Notes: a model not told the origin generated them from the sequence alone. A stretch of 64,000 bases of DNA from Planococcus circulans (GCF_020023385.1 NZ_JAIQCL010000004.1:226948-290947), one strand, 5' to 3'. Positions 27,314-38,524 are shown, counted from the first letter of the stretch. Translations and numbers: made by a program.

Positions 27314-27643
27314 ATGGCAAAGAAAAAAATCTGGATAGTTGCGCTGCTGCTTGCCGCCTTCCTTTTGCTGCTGCTTTTCTTTATCCCGAGAGAAAATATG
27401 CCGGCACCCGAAAGCCGTGTGATTCTGGAGCATACCTTCAGGACCTATATTGCACCTTCGTGTTTTGAACAGGCTGACGCTACCAACTTTTTGGAAGAAT
27501 CAACTCTGGAGCAGGCACAGGAACTCAATTATCCTCCGCATTCTTCCTGTACTGAAAAAGCATTCGAAGGAAATCAGGACAGCGGCTTTATCCGCCTGCT
27601 GAAAGAATTGGACATCATGGAAAAAGAATCGCAGGATTGGTAA
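27314..27643 (+). CDS. Small membrane-anchored protein, Sco operon partner
   Basis: Not recognised. A 109-residue protein with one N-terminal membrane helix (IWIVALLLAAFLLLLLFF) and an outside domain with two cysteines (in APSCFEQAD and SSCTEKAF). GAGG lies upstream and the gene follows sco after 3 bp, so they are co-expressed. Membrane anchoring outside the cell and the two cysteines fit a role near copper or redox handling, but this is inference from context alone. Confidence 0.75.
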   Translation: MAKKKIWIVALLLAAFLLLLLFFIPRENMPAPESRVILEHTFRTYIAPSCFEQADATNFLEESTLEQAQELNYPPHSSCTEKAFEGNQDSGFIRLLKELDIMEKESQDW

Positions 27644-27649
27644 TTAAAA

Positions 27650-27683
27650 AACAGGCAGAGAGTTTTTCTCTGCCTGTTTTTTT
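27650..27683. terminator. Bidirectional terminator
   Basis: AACAGGCAGAGA (27650-27661) pairs with TCTCTGCCTGTT (27667-27678) and a T-run follows, between the convergent Sco operon and the lactonase gene. Confidence 0.9.
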
Positions 27684-28731
27684 ACCGTCTCGACCTGATG
27701 ACTTTGACGCAAACCGGAGCGGTCGTCTGGACAATATTTTCGACTGTGCAGGGAGCACCTGATCGCCCCATTTTCAAAGCCGCGAGCGTATGGGAATTTT
27801 CGTTCGCCACTACAAGCCATTCATCGCCGGGAATTATGGCGAAATGCCTTGGCCCTTCTCCTCCCGCCCCTGCTAACCCGATGTTCTCCAACGTTCCATT
27901 ATCTTGTATGGCAAATGTGGCGATGCTGTCATGCCCTCGGTTCGATGCATAGACATACCGGCCATCACCCGAAACAGCAATTTCCGCACTGGTATTTTGT
28001 CCCTGGTAGTTGTCGGGCAATAAAGGCAGCAACTGCAGGAAATCCAATTGGCCTTGCTGGCTGATCTTGTAAACCAACAGTGTGGAGTTTATTTCATTTA
28101 GTGAATAGACAAACGGTTTTGTCGGGTGGAAGCTTAAATGGCGGGGGCCAGCTCCTCCTTCTGCTTGGACAGTATATTGAAGTGTCAATTTTCCGGTATC
28201 GGAATTCAGCTTATAGGTGGTGATGGTATCATTGCCCAGATCCGAAACCAAAAATAAATTCTTCCCCGGAACTTGTATGACCGAATGCGGATGAGCAGCA
28301 TCCTGCCGCTCTTTATTCGGACCGGAACCTTCATGTCTCACAGAGTCCGCCAAGTCTCCAATTCCACCATCTGCACGTAGAGAGTGAACGTTAACTGTAG
28401 CGCCGGAATATGTAACAGACAGGAGCCATTGTCCCGTTTCGTCAATGGTGATATGAGCCGGATGATCGCCATTGGACGATTGTCGATTGAGTTCCACTAT
28501 TTTTTTCGCATCCGGATGAATCCAATAACTGACCAATTGGCCATCCCCCACCTCACTGGTGGCGACAAAACTTGTACCATTCGGGTGGATGGCAAGAAAA
28601 GAAGGGCGCTCAATGCCCGCTATACCAGCCAACTCGGTCAATTCCCCGCTGGCCTCTTCGAATTCCCAAAGTTTAATGCCCGGTTCTTGTTCTGATGAAT
28701 ACGATCCTGTCAGCAGATAGCTGGCTGCCAT
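27682..28731 (-). CDS. Lactonase family protein (Pgl-type 6-phosphogluconolactonase)
   Basis: A 349-residue seven-bladed beta-propeller of the YkgB/Pgl family, which hydrolyses 6-phosphogluconolactone in the pentose phosphate pathway. Repeated blade motifs are seen, such as RPSFLAIHPNGTSFVATSE, GAGPRHLSFHPTKPFVYSLN and GEGPRHFAIIPGDEWLVVAN. The ATG at 28731 has GAGGAGG at proper distance; the TTG just before it is less likely. Some members of this family act on other lactones, so the substrate is not certain. Confidence 0.85.
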   Translation of the reverse strand: MAASYLLTGSYSSEQEPGIKLWEFEEASGELTELAGIAGIERPSFLAIHPNGTSFVATSEVGDGQLVSYWIHPDAKKIVELNRQSSNGDHPAHITIDETGQWLLSVTYSGATVNVHSLRADGGIGDLADSVRHEGSGPNKERQDAAHPHSVIQVPGKNLFLVSDLGNDTITTYKLNSDTGKLTLQYTVQAEGGAGPRHLSFHPTKPFVYSLNEINSTLLVYKISQQGQLDFLQLLPLLPDNYQGQNTSAEIAVSGDGRYVYASNRGHDSIATFAIQDNGTLENIGLAGAGGEGPRHFAIIPGDEWLVVANENSHTLAALKMGRSGAPCTVENIVQTTAPVCVKVIRSRR

Positions 28732-28884
28732 CAAATTCCTCCTCGACTAAATGGTATGAAACAACATTGGTGCCCTCTATTATTTTGCAGAGTCTACACT
28801 AACGGGTTGAGGTGACTAATCATCCACACAGATTGCCTTTCATTGGTCCCGAAGAAAGAGTCGAAAAAGTCCTTTTAAGACCAA

Positions 28885-28914
28885 TTGCTTCATTTTGCTT
28901 ATCAATTCTATAAT
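28885..28914 (+). promoter_or_regulatory. Candidate SigA promoter of the shikimate kinase gene
   Basis: TTGCTT (28885-28890), 18-bp spacer, TATAAT (28909-28914), about 80 bp upstream of the start codon. Confidence 0.5.
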
Positions 28915-28995
28915 TCCCGTGAATTTACGGTACAGATGAGGTAAAGTTAGCTATGAAACCTGACCAATTCCACTAAAAGAGAAAGAAGGTTGCTC

Positions 28996-29556
28996 ATGAG
29001 AAATTTCGGTTTATCCATCCGTGAAAAAAGCATTGTCTGCATCGGCTTTATGGGAGTCGGCAAAACAACCGTCGGCAAATTGCTGGCCCAAAAGCTCTAC
29101 CGGAGCTTTATTGATATCGATGTCGAGATCGAGAAGGAATTTGCTATGCCGATTCCGCAAATATTCGAAGTTTACGGTGAACAGGCATTCCGGGCCAAAG
29201 AGAAAGAGTTGATTGTGAAATACAGCCAACAGCCCTTGAATATTATTTCTGTTGGCGGCGGAGCTTTTCTGCAAAAGGAAATACAAGACATTTGTATGGC
29301 CAATTGCATCGTCTTGTTTCTTGATATTTCATGGGAGTCATGGAAAGACCGAATCCATATTCTCGTTGACAACCGTCCTTTGTTAAAAGGACGTTCTCTT
29401 GAAGATATGAAAATACTGTTTCTGGAACGGCAATCGATTTATTCATTAAATCATTCCAAATTCCAAGTGGATAATTTCCAAGCGGAAGAAGCAGCTGAGT
29501 ATTTGGCTGACGCGTTGAAATTATCCTGGGAGATCCATGCCCCTCAGCCCAAGTGA
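28996..29556 (+). CDS. aroK: Shikimate kinase
   Basis: A 186-residue P-loop kinase that phosphorylates shikimate in aromatic amino acid synthesis. The Walker A loop GFMGVGKTT is at residues 17-25, the shikimate-binding DIDVEIE with two acidic residues at about 40, EQAFRAKEKE, the Walker B-like SVGGGAF, and the lid with NRPLLKGR. The ATG at 28996 is chosen because GAAGG precedes it; the TTG at 28990 is too close. It stands alone, away from other aro genes. Confidence 0.88.
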   Translation: MRNFGLSIREKSIVCIGFMGVGKTTVGKLLAQKLYRSFIDIDVEIEKEFAMPIPQIFEVYGEQAFRAKEKELIVKYSQQPLNIISVGGGAFLQKEIQDICMANCIVLFLDISWESWKDRIHILVDNRPLLKGRSLEDMKILFLERQSIYSLNHSKFQVDNFQAEEAAEYLADALKLSWEIHAPQPK

Positions 29557-29561
29557 AAATC

Positions 29562-29596
29562 AAACCCACCATCTATAAATGGCGGGTTTTTTCGTT
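29562..29596 (+). terminator. Shikimate kinase gene terminator
   Basis: AAACCCACCAT / ATGGCGGGTTT stem with a six-base loop and a T-run, directly after the stop. Confidence 0.85.
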
Positions 29597-29690
29597 GGCA
29601 AGCACTCTCCTCACCACCTTCCTTGTTTTAATATTCAGTTAGTAGAAATTATACGCCATCAATTATAAGCTTTCAATTTTGAGCCTGTTG

Positions 29691-29730
29691 AAAAGAGCAT
29701 GAGGGCATTTAAAAGCCTTCATGCTCTTTT
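29691..29730 (-). terminator. Terminator of the polytopic membrane protein gene
   Basis: AAAAGAGCATGAGGGC (29691-29706) pairs with GCCTTCATGCTCTTTT (29715-29730), two bases before the stop codon of the minus-strand gene. Confidence 0.8.
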
Positions 29731-29732
29731 CA

Positions 29733-31142
29733 TCACAAATGAATAACTGTCTGAATGAATAATTGAACCAGGATATAAAAAGCGACAGCGAACTTTAAAT
29801 TGAATTGAAGACCGTTTCGGATTCCGCTCAATCCATTGACACTGCTCAAGATAATCACCGGCATGACAAAAGGTGACAATATGATGGAAATGACACTTCC
29901 TGAAGTTACCGCCAGCACCACTAATTCGGGAGGGTACGGAAAAGGAATCGCCTCCAGGACTCCTGTCACCAACACGATAACCGGCAAGGGGCCCAAGCCG
30001 ATAAAGCCAAGTAAAATGACTATGAACGGGACCAGGAACAGGATATTCAAAACTGGAATGATTCCAGTCAAAAAATTCATGCCGCTGATTACATAGTTGC
30101 CGACATCCGACTGATTCAACGCAAAGATAAGCACCCCAGCTGCCATTAAAATGCTGAACTGCTGTGCTTGTTTGGCAATGCCTGCTGAGAAATAATAGCG
30201 GGTTTCCACAACAAAGCTGGAAGTTCTTCCTTTAATCAAAAAGTAGAACAAGGTCCAGACAAGAATGACCAGTGGGATGGTCAGTAAAAATTCCAATCCA
30301 GTTATTTCGTGGACAAGAAAAATAGTCCCGAACAAAGAAACGAACAAAAAAACAAATTCCGCAACATCCTTGTTCCACTTTCCGGGATTCCGCGAATTCT
30401 TCATGGCTTTATCAATTTCCTGCCGTAAAACAAAGGTGAAATCCACTCCATATTTCTTTTCCTGGTAATAGGAAAAGATTACCGATAGGATTGTTCCCGC
30501 TAAAGCAAAAGCGAATCCCAGCACCATCGACTTCCACAGGGTCGCTTCCAATGCTTCGACCGCAAAGATGAAACTCGGGATACTGATGACCCATAAGGTG
30601 GAAAGTCCAAAACCGCGCAGAATGGCTGTCCCTTTAAAATTCTCCCATGCTTCATCTTTATGTTCCTTTAAAAAAGTATCAATGAAGCGATACATCATCG
30701 GCACTACGCCAAACAACAGAAAATGGGAGATGACTTGTGTCATTGCCATCAAGCCAAAGTAGAATTTCTGGCTCTTATTGAGGAAATTGTGGGCGAAACT
30801 CATAATCTCTTCAATATAAGGCTCTTCCTTCAGTACCCAACTGATCATGGGGACAATCAACAGCAACCCGATCAAATTTCTCATTTGCTGTAACCCTTGG
30901 ACCAAATCGGGACCGAACGAATCACTCGTAAAATATAGGACCACTAAAGCCATAAGAACGAGGAATAATTGCAACTGAATTTTCTTGAATGGCAGGAAAA
31001 GAAAAGCCGATACTAAAATCAGAACACCCAAGACAGAGAGCATTCCGGTTAAAGCGGCATTCTCATAAAAGTAAGTGACAAAATGCACCAAAGCATATGC
31101 CGAAACTGAAAAAATAAATCCTCTAGCAGCTTTCCGGTTCAT
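29733..31142 (-). CDS. Polytopic membrane protein of unknown function (469 aa)
   Basis: Not recognised by name. About 12 hydrophobic segments in two halves separated by a cytosolic loop (YYQEKKYGVDFTFVLRQEIDKAMK). Features such as NFLTGIIPVLNILFLVPFIV and GFIGLGPLPVIVLVTGVLEAIPFPYP, with paired Pro-rich re-entrant-like segments, are like the ion-transporter/TRAP-dicarboxylate superfamilies. Transport is a guess. The ATG at 31142 has GGAGGG upstream; the longer frame from 31199 lacks one. Confidence 0.7.
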   Translation of the reverse strand: MNRKAARGFIFSVSAYALVHFVTYFYENAALTGMLSVLGVLILVSAFLFLPFKKIQLQLFLVLMALVVLYFTSDSFGPDLVQGLQQMRNLIGLLLIVPMISWVLKEEPYIEEIMSFAHNFLNKSQKFYFGLMAMTQVISHFLLFGVVPMMYRFIDTFLKEHKDEAWENFKGTAILRGFGLSTLWVISIPSFIFAVEALEATLWKSMVLGFAFALAGTILSVIFSYYQEKKYGVDFTFVLRQEIDKAMKNSRNPGKWNKDVAEFVFLFVSLFGTIFLVHEITGLEFLLTIPLVILVWTLFYFLIKGRTSSFVVETRYYFSAGIAKQAQQFSILMAAGVLIFALNQSDVGNYVISGMNFLTGIIPVLNILFLVPFIVILLGFIGLGPLPVIVLVTGVLEAIPFPYPPELVVLAVTSGSVISIILSPFVMPVIILSSVNGLSGIRNGLQFNLKFAVAFYILVQLFIQTVIHL

Positions 31143-31446
31143 TTCATCCCTCCTCTGACGACTTTCATCATCTTTCCCCATTCTACACTTTTTTAACAAC
31201 TAGTTATTTTAATCCCACGGTTTCCAATCAAGTTCTAAATCGAATGAGGGAGACCTGCTTAAAGGTTTCCCGATGTTTCTTACGATTTTTTGTTTTCAGT
31301 TAATCTGTGATATGCTCTGAGATAACAATGAATTATACAGCAACTTCCTCCGGAAAATAAACTGTATTTCATTGAGCAAAGCATTTCCCTGTTTTATTGG
31401 CTCGGCTTATCGATGACATGTTCTAACAGTATGGGAGGAATTAACC
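31143..31446. other. Intergenic region, divergent promoters
   Basis: About 300 bp between divergent genes. One SigA-like candidate for proline dehydrogenase is TTTTGT-N17-TATGCT at 31288-31316. No other gene, repeat or structured element is seen. Confidence 0.4.
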
Positions 31447-32355
31447 GTGGGTGTAACAAAGAGTTTTTTCATTGCGTTATCCAAAAATCAGCCATTAAAC
31501 AGTGCTGCTAAAAAATGGGGCTTGAAATTAGGCGCCGGAAAAATGGTTGCGGGTACTGACATCAAAAGTATGATGCAGTCCGTAAAAGAACTGAATGCCA
31601 ATGGCATTAGTGCAACAATCGATAGTCTTGGCGAATTTGTCCGCACTAAAGAAGAAGCGACAAAAGCTAAAGAGGCCATATTGAACACATTGGAAGCCAT
31701 TCAGACTCATGGTGTGAATGCGCATATGTCCGTTAAATTAACGCAAATTGGCCTGGACGTCGATCCTGCCTTCTGTCTGAAGAACATCCAGGAAATTGTG
31801 GCAGCTGCTGCCAACTATGATATTTTCATTAATTTGGATATGGAAGATTACGACCACCTGCAACAAACACTCGATATTCTCGAAGCCCTGCTCAAGGAAT
31901 ACGATAATGTCGGTACCGTTATCCAAGCCTATTTATACCGATCCGAAAAAGATGTGGAGAACTTGCAGAATGTCCGTCTCCGTCTCGTAAAAGGCGCGTA
32001 TAAAGAAAGTGCAGAAGTCTCCCTCCAGGACAAAGAAGAAATTGATGCAAACTATTTGAAGCTCATCAAGCTCCACCTTCAAGCGCCTGGATATACGTCA
32101 ATCGCAACACATGATCATCATATTATTGAACAGGTCAAAACATTCGTAAAAGAAAAAAATATTCCACTGGATCGCTTTGAATTCCAGATGCTTTACGGTT
32201 TCCGTTCCGACATGCAAAAAGATTTGGCAAAAGAAGGCTATGCCTTCACTACCTATGTGCCTTTCGGTCAGGATTGGTATGCCTATTATATGAGAAGATT
32301 GGCAGAAAGGCCTCAAAACATCAATTTGGCGTTGAAAAGTTTACTATCTAAATAA
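31447..32355 (+). CDS. Proline dehydrogenase
   Basis: A 302-residue monofunctional FAD-dependent proline dehydrogenase (PutB/FadM type of Bacillus), which oxidises proline to pyrroline-5-carboxylate at the membrane. The barrel motifs are VNAHMSVKLTQIGLDVD, FINLDMEDYDH, LRLVKGAYKE, IATHDHHII, FEFQMLYGFR and the substrate-binding YYMRRLAERPQN. GTG start with GGAGGAATT eight bases upstream. It is single, without the dehydrogenase RocA/PutC next to it. A strong terminator and then a repeat array follow. Confidence 0.95.
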   Translation: MGVTKSFFIALSKNQPLNSAAKKWGLKLGAGKMVAGTDIKSMMQSVKELNANGISATIDSLGEFVRTKEEATKAKEAILNTLEAIQTHGVNAHMSVKLTQIGLDVDPAFCLKNIQEIVAAAANYDIFINLDMEDYDHLQQTLDILEALLKEYDNVGTVIQAYLYRSEKDVENLQNVRLRLVKGAYKESAEVSLQDKEEIDANYLKLIKLHLQAPGYTSIATHDHHIIEQVKTFVKEKNIPLDRFEFQMLYGFRSDMQKDLAKEGYAFTTYVPFGQDWYAYYMRRLAERPQNINLALKSLLSK

Positions 32356-32357
32356 AG

Positions 32358-32396
32358 GAAAAAACACCTCCGAAATTTTTTCGGAGGTGTTTTTCT
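32358..32396 (+). terminator. Proline dehydrogenase terminator
   Basis: AACACCTCCGAAA pairs with TTTCGGAGGTGTT, followed by TTT, immediately after the stop codon. Confidence 0.9.
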
Positions 32397-32420
32397 TATC
32401 GTTTGTCGCTTTATAGGAGA

Positions 32421-32687
32421 TGCTTACGCTTTTCTCTATGTCCAGTTGCAAGTGCCTAGCTCCTCGGGTCATAAGTCGACCCAGCTGTGTGGCAAAGAGC
32501 GCCACCCTGCTGGTCCGCCTTATGCCTGTCAGAGCTGAACAGGCACTTTCACTTTTCGTTATGTCCAGCTCCAGCAGCCAGATTCTTGGGTCATAAGCCA
32601 CTCCAGCTGTGCGGCTGAAGAAACGCCGCTTCGCCGGAGCATCTTATGCCCGTCGAATCTACACGGCTGCTTACGCTTTTCTTTGCT
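32421..32687 (-). repeat. Array B: two palindromic repeat units plus stub
   Basis: Read on the minus strand, unit 1 spans 32687-32561 and unit 2 spans 32560-32437, followed by a stub of a third (32436-32421). Unit 2 opens AAAAGTGAAAGTGCCTG and contains CTCTGACAGGCATAAGGC and ACTTATGACCCGAGGAGCT; unit 1 opens AAAGAAAAGCGTAAGCAGCC. Junctions read GCTGGACATA, as GCTGGACA in array A. The array begins at once after the dioxygenase stop codon on the same strand and fills the space to the convergent proline dehydrogenase terminator. Confidence 0.85.
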
Positions 32688-33626
32688 TCAATCTAAATTT
32701 CTTACTTGAATCGGCGGAAGGTCTCGTTGAAGGTTTTTTCTGTGTCTTTCGTATTGCGCTGGCAGCATCAATGCTTCTCCCAGTGCTTCCGGCGATTCGT
32801 CGATTGCAAATCCTGGGGGATCGGTGGCGATTTCAAAAAGGATGTCTCCATATTCCCGGAAATAGATAGCGTTGAAGTAATTGCGGTCCTGAACCGGCGT
32901 TACCCCGAGTCCGTAGGTTTCCACTTGTTCTTTCCAATCTAATTGATCCGCGTCGTCCTGCGCGCGCCAGGCGATGTGATGGACAGTTCCTACACCCATC
33001 TGCCCTGTGCCAACTCTGGATAGCTTGACATCAATGATGTTGCCGAGATCGCTGGCTGCGCGGAAACGCATAAGGTCATTTTCTTCCCCTATTTTTTCGA
33101 GGCCCATGACCGTTTCCAACAACTCTGCTGTTTTTTCTGAGTTGGCTGTGTATAAAGTGGCACCGCCAAACCCCTTGATGGCTACTTCTTCCGTTACTTC
33201 ACCAATTGCCCATGTATTTGGTTCACCTTGCTGTCTTTCAACCAATTCCAAATGCAAACCGTGCGGATCATCAAATGACAGATAAGACTCTTCAAAGCGC
33301 GTTGTTTTTGTAAAGGGCACCTTGAATTTCCCGAATCTCTTTTCCCAGAATGCTAGAGCCCCCTCTGGAACTGCATAAGTGGTGACACCAACTTGGCCAT
33401 CCCCAATTTTCCCTTTATAAGCATTTCCCCAAGGGAAGAACGTGATGATGGTTCCCGGTTTTGCGGTTTCATCCCCGAAATACAGATGATAGGTACCTGG
33501 ATCATCAAAGTTTACTGTTTTTTTGACCAGTCGCAACCCCAAGACGCCGGCATAAAAATCCACATTTTCCTGCGGATCCCCGACAATTGCAGTAATATGA
33601 TGAATTCCCATTGATTTTTTTGTCAT
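32688..33626 (-). CDS. VOC-family ring-cleaving dioxygenase (MhqA/MhqO type)
   Basis: A 312-residue protein with two vicinal-oxygen-chelate modules. The first begins MGIHHITAIVGDPQENVDFY (metal His), the second has GTVHHIAWRAQ (His) and DILFEIATDPPGF (Glu), giving the 2-His-1-Glu iron site of extradiol dioxygenases. MhqA/MhqO proteins of Bacillus cleave hydroquinone-type rings and protect against quinone stress. The ATG at 33626 has AAGGAG upstream; the ATG at 33653 is weaker. Its regulator MhqR is not seen nearby. Repeat array B begins at its stop. Confidence 0.9.
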   Translation of the reverse strand: MTKKSMGIHHITAIVGDPQENVDFYAGVLGLRLVKKTVNFDDPGTYHLYFGDETAKPGTIITFFPWGNAYKGKIGDGQVGVTTYAVPEGALAFWEKRFGKFKVPFTKTTRFEESYLSFDDPHGLHLELVERQQGEPNTWAIGEVTEEVAIKGFGGATLYTANSEKTAELLETVMGLEKIGEENDLMRFRAASDLGNIIDVKLSRVGTGQMGVGTVHHIAWRAQDDADQLDWKEQVETYGLGVTPVQDRNYFNAIYFREYGDILFEIATDPPGFAIDESPEALGEALMLPAQYERHRKNLQRDLPPIQVRNLD

Positions 33627-33742
33627 TGTGCAGCACTCCTTCGTTATATTCAACTCTACTTGCCTATCTTATCATTCTATTATCTCGAATTAAAGATATT
33701 CACTCGAAGTTCTAAAACTGATGTTCATCTGTACAAAACGCT

Positions 33743-34480
33743 TTATTTTGGAAGATTGTCTTCATGCTTGTTCATCTGCTTTTGCTTTTGATCTTTGATT
33801 TGCTCTAAATCTTCCTGATCTTCTTTTTTGTCTTCTTCGATTTCCTCTTTTCTTTCTCTTTCCTCAGACTTGGACATGTCCGAATTTTCCTGTTGTTCTT
33901 CCACCTGATCTTTTTGCTGCTCTTTGACTTCTTCTATTTTTTCCATATCCTCTTGATACTGTTCTTCCACTTCTGAAGTGGACGGAAGGAATGGCTCATC
34001 GTTATAGTCTGTTCTTCTGCCGTAGCGAAGCATTTCATAGATAATCAGACCGTTATTCGGCATTCCGTTGGCTGTTTTCATCGGCACGATATCAAACACT
34101 ACATAATAGAATGCATAAAAGACAAAACGATCCCAAAACGTTGCATATTCTTCCAGCATGCCATTTGCTAACAAAGCGTTTATCGTAAATGCCACAACCA
34201 TATTCACTAAAATCGGACCTGCATAAAGGGATATATAAGCAATCTTTCCTTCTCTTCTTAATGAATCATACGAAAACCAACTATATAGATGGTAATATTT
34301 TCGTATATCGAACATCCCTATTTTAACAATTCTTGGTCCCGAGCCAATCGTCATTCGTGGGTTTTTAACCCCTACTATTAAACCCATTATTAAATAACCC
34401 GATTCCCGTAAAAAGACGACTACGGGTAAAATAATAAATGCAGAAATTATCAATGCGATCAAATCGGCTATTCCAAACAT
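33743..34480 (-). CDS. M50-like membrane protein with degenerate active site and charged tail
   Basis: A 245-residue protein. Residues about 5-36 hold VVVFLRESGYLIMGLIVGV, which aligns with the site-2-protease motif xxHExxHxxxA but has R-E-S-G-Y at 25-29, so both metal histidines are missing. GSGPRI (47-51) and YAGPILVN (87-93) match the family's GFGP and GPxxN blocks, and VVFDIVPMKTANGMPNNG takes the place of NLxPxPxLDGG without the Asp ligand. Three or four membrane segments; residues 165-245 are a Glu/Lys-rich coiled coil. Likely a non-catalytic relative that binds partners; the homology is inferred from motif order. Confidence 0.65.
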   Translation of the reverse strand: MFGIADLIALIISAFIILPVVVFLRESGYLIMGLIVGVKNPRMTIGSGPRIVKIGMFDIRKYYHLYSWFSYDSLRREGKIAYISLYAGPILVNMVVAFTINALLANGMLEEYATFWDRFVFYAFYYVVFDIVPMKTANGMPNNGLIIYEMLRYGRRTDYNDEPFLPSTSEVEEQYQEDMEKIEEVKEQQKDQVEEQQENSDMSKSEERERKEEIEEDKKEDQEDLEQIKDQKQKQMNKHEDNLPK

Positions 34481-34776
34481 TTACTCACTCCCTTTAAAAG
34501 TTTAAAAAAGCCATACCTGCTTAAGTACCCCCTTTATATTGCATTCCCGCTTATACCCTATTACAAATATATTTCATTTTCATAAATATAATTCGTTGGT
34601 CACTGTCTTTATTCGTGTTAGCATAGCTATTATATAAAGAAGTTCAAGTAATTGTCTTAGCAGTTAATACCTGTGGGTACGGGCAATACTTTAACCGAGT
34701 AGGCCACTAGCTGACCGGATTTCTTTTTATCTTATTTATATCATACGCGAAAAATTCACTCTAAAGGACGGATACT
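34481..34776. other. Intergenic region between divergent genes (about 300 bp)
   Basis: AT-rich on the left side. A weak fold is possible at about 34661-34694 (GTTAA/TTAAC enclosing TACC/GGTA). No known riboswitch or clear promoter consensus was identified. Confidence 0.35.
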
Positions 34777-35772
34777 GTGGGAACTCAAACTGGACGTCAA
34801 AAGCGAAAAAAATGGATTGTTTTTTTTACGTTGATTGCTCTTTTATTTGCTGTGGTTGTTTTTGAAGAAATTACTTCATCTCCCGATGCTTCAGCGTCTA
34901 TCCAAATCTCAGGCTCTGCGGCTTTCAGCCCTCCCCCCGATATCCATGAAATCAATGAACGCGTTAAGGTTGTAAAAAATTTAGTATACAGCGATTCAAA
35001 AAACAGCCTTTTGGATATTTATCATCCTAAAGACGCTTCCGCTTCGATGCCGGTCATTTTGTGGATCCATGGAGGAGGCTATGTTGGGGGTTCTAAAGAT
35101 AGCCGCCAGGATTACGCTATGGCTTTGGCAGATGCCGGCTACGTAGTCGCGAACATCGATTACGCACTGGCTCCAGCATCTCTCTATCCAGGTCCAGTGC
35201 TGCAAGCTAACCAGGCGCTTGCTTTTATGCAGCTTCACGCTGCTGAATATGGTGGTGACATGGAACGCGTCTTCGTAGGAGGCGATTCTGCGGGTGCACA
35301 GATTGCCAGCCAGGTAGCCGCTCTTATATCAAATGTAGAATTGGCGAAAACGATGGCCATTCAACCGGCCATCGCCAATAGCCAGCTTCAAGGAGCCTTG
35401 TTATTATGCGGCTTGTATAACCTGGATACTGTCCGAGCCACCGCTTTTCCAAACATCGACCTTTTTCTTACAGCCTATACAGGTGCCGAACCATTCGAGT
35501 CGTTTCCGAGAATCGATGAGCTTTCCACTGTCCAGCATATCAGCCCGAACTTTCCGCCTGTCTTCATAACTGTCGGCGATGCGGATCCATTCGTTTCCCA
35601 GTCTGCTGAACTGGTCGAACTGCTGCAGGCCAATGAAGTACAGGTCAGCTCGGTCTTTTTCGAAAGCACCCAGAAAAACCTGAAGCATGAGTATCAATAT
35701 GATTTGAGCACAGAGGACGCACAGAGCACGCTTGAAAAAACCCTTCAGTTTCTTTTTGTCCATGGTAAATAA
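34777..35772 (+). CDS. Membrane-anchored alpha/beta hydrolase (esterase/lipase, HSL type)
   Basis: A 331-residue protein with an N-terminal membrane helix (WIVFFTLIALLFAVVVF, 13-29) and an outside hydrolase domain. Oxyanion motif HGGGY at 98-102, nucleophile Ser171 in GGDSAGAQ, acid Asp270 in GDADPFV, and base His304 in LKHEYQYD form the catalytic triad of hormone-sensitive-lipase-type esterases. GTG start with AAAGGACGG upstream. The ester substrate is unknown; the anchor suggests action at the outer face of the membrane. Confidence 0.88.
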   Translation: MGTQTGRQKRKKWIVFFTLIALLFAVVVFEEITSSPDASASIQISGSAAFSPPPDIHEINERVKVVKNLVYSDSKNSLLDIYHPKDASASMPVILWIHGGGYVGGSKDSRQDYAMALADAGYVVANIDYALAPASLYPGPVLQANQALAFMQLHAAEYGGDMERVFVGGDSAGAQIASQVAALISNVELAKTMAIQPAIANSQLQGALLLCGLYNLDTVRATAFPNIDLFLTAYTGAEPFESFPRIDELSTVQHISPNFPPVFITVGDADPFVSQSAELVELLQANEVQVSSVFFESTQKNLKHEYQYDLSTEDAQSTLEKTLQFLFVHGK

Positions 35773-35773
35773 A

Positions 35774-35816
35774 AAAACGAGCACTCCGCAGAAAAGCGGT
35801 TGCTCGTTTTTGTTTT
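35774..35816. terminator. Bidirectional terminator
   Basis: AAAACGAGCA (35774-35783) pairs with TGCTCGTTTT (35801-35810) around an inner CCGC/GCGG arm; serves the esterase gene and the xpt-pbuX operon. Confidence 0.85.
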
Positions 35817-38000
<2,184 letters not shown>

Positions 38001-38029
38001 GGGCGGCTTAAGTTAAAAAAGTATTCCAT

Positions 38030-38455
38030 TTATTCAGACACAACAGGCGGTTCTTCTTCATTCTTCACCCATAAATGCTTACCGAGCTCCGAGCGGATCT
38101 CTTCCGGAATCGGTTCGGATTTTTTCTTATGCAAATTATAATTTACATAAACCGCTGTATTGTGGGCACAAAGATTATTATCCTGATAAAGTTCTTCATA
38201 CAATTCCAGACTACTGCCGCCCATTTTCTTCACCCACACATTTACTTCCACATCCTGGCCAAAATAGATTTGTCCGGTGAATTCCAGAGTGGTTTTGACG
38301 ATGACCATTTTCCATTTCGCAAAATCATGATCAGGTGTAAATAAGTCGAACAACGGATTCCTGGCTGCTTCAAACCATACCGGCAAGGTCGTGTTGTTGA
38401 TATGGCCCACTGCATCTGTTTCTGAAACCCTTGGTGTCAATATCGTTTTATACAT
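38030..38455 (-). CDS. 4HBT-family acyl-CoA thioesterase
   Basis: A 141-residue hotdog protein of the YbgC/FadM-type 4-hydroxybenzoyl-CoA thioesterase group. The signature VSETDAVGHINNTTLPVWFE with its catalytic Asp is at residues 10-29, followed by VIVKTTLEFTGQIYFGQDVE. It would hydrolyse a short or medium acyl-CoA in the cytosol. The gene is single; its 3' end comes close to the xpt promoter without overlap of coding regions. Confidence 0.85.
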   Translation of the reverse strand: MYKTILTPRVSETDAVGHINNTTLPVWFEAARNPLFDLFTPDHDFAKWKMVIVKTTLEFTGQIYFGQDVEVNVWVKKMGGSSLELYEELYQDNNLCAHNTAVYVNYNLHKKKSEPIPEEIRSELGKHLWVKNEEEPPVVSE

Positions 38456-38524
38456 ATGTCTCCTCCTTCTTCATCGGTATTCTTTTCAGTGCTGATTATT
38501 GCATGGCAGAAAGAAAATCAGATA

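Noticed and set aside
32344..32601. 85-codon minus-strand frame across array B
   Set aside because: It runs through the palindromic repeats and the proline dehydrogenase terminator and has no ribosome site.
34661..34720. Possible riboswitch upstream of the membrane esterase gene
   Set aside because: Only short weak helices form and no conserved core of a known class is present.
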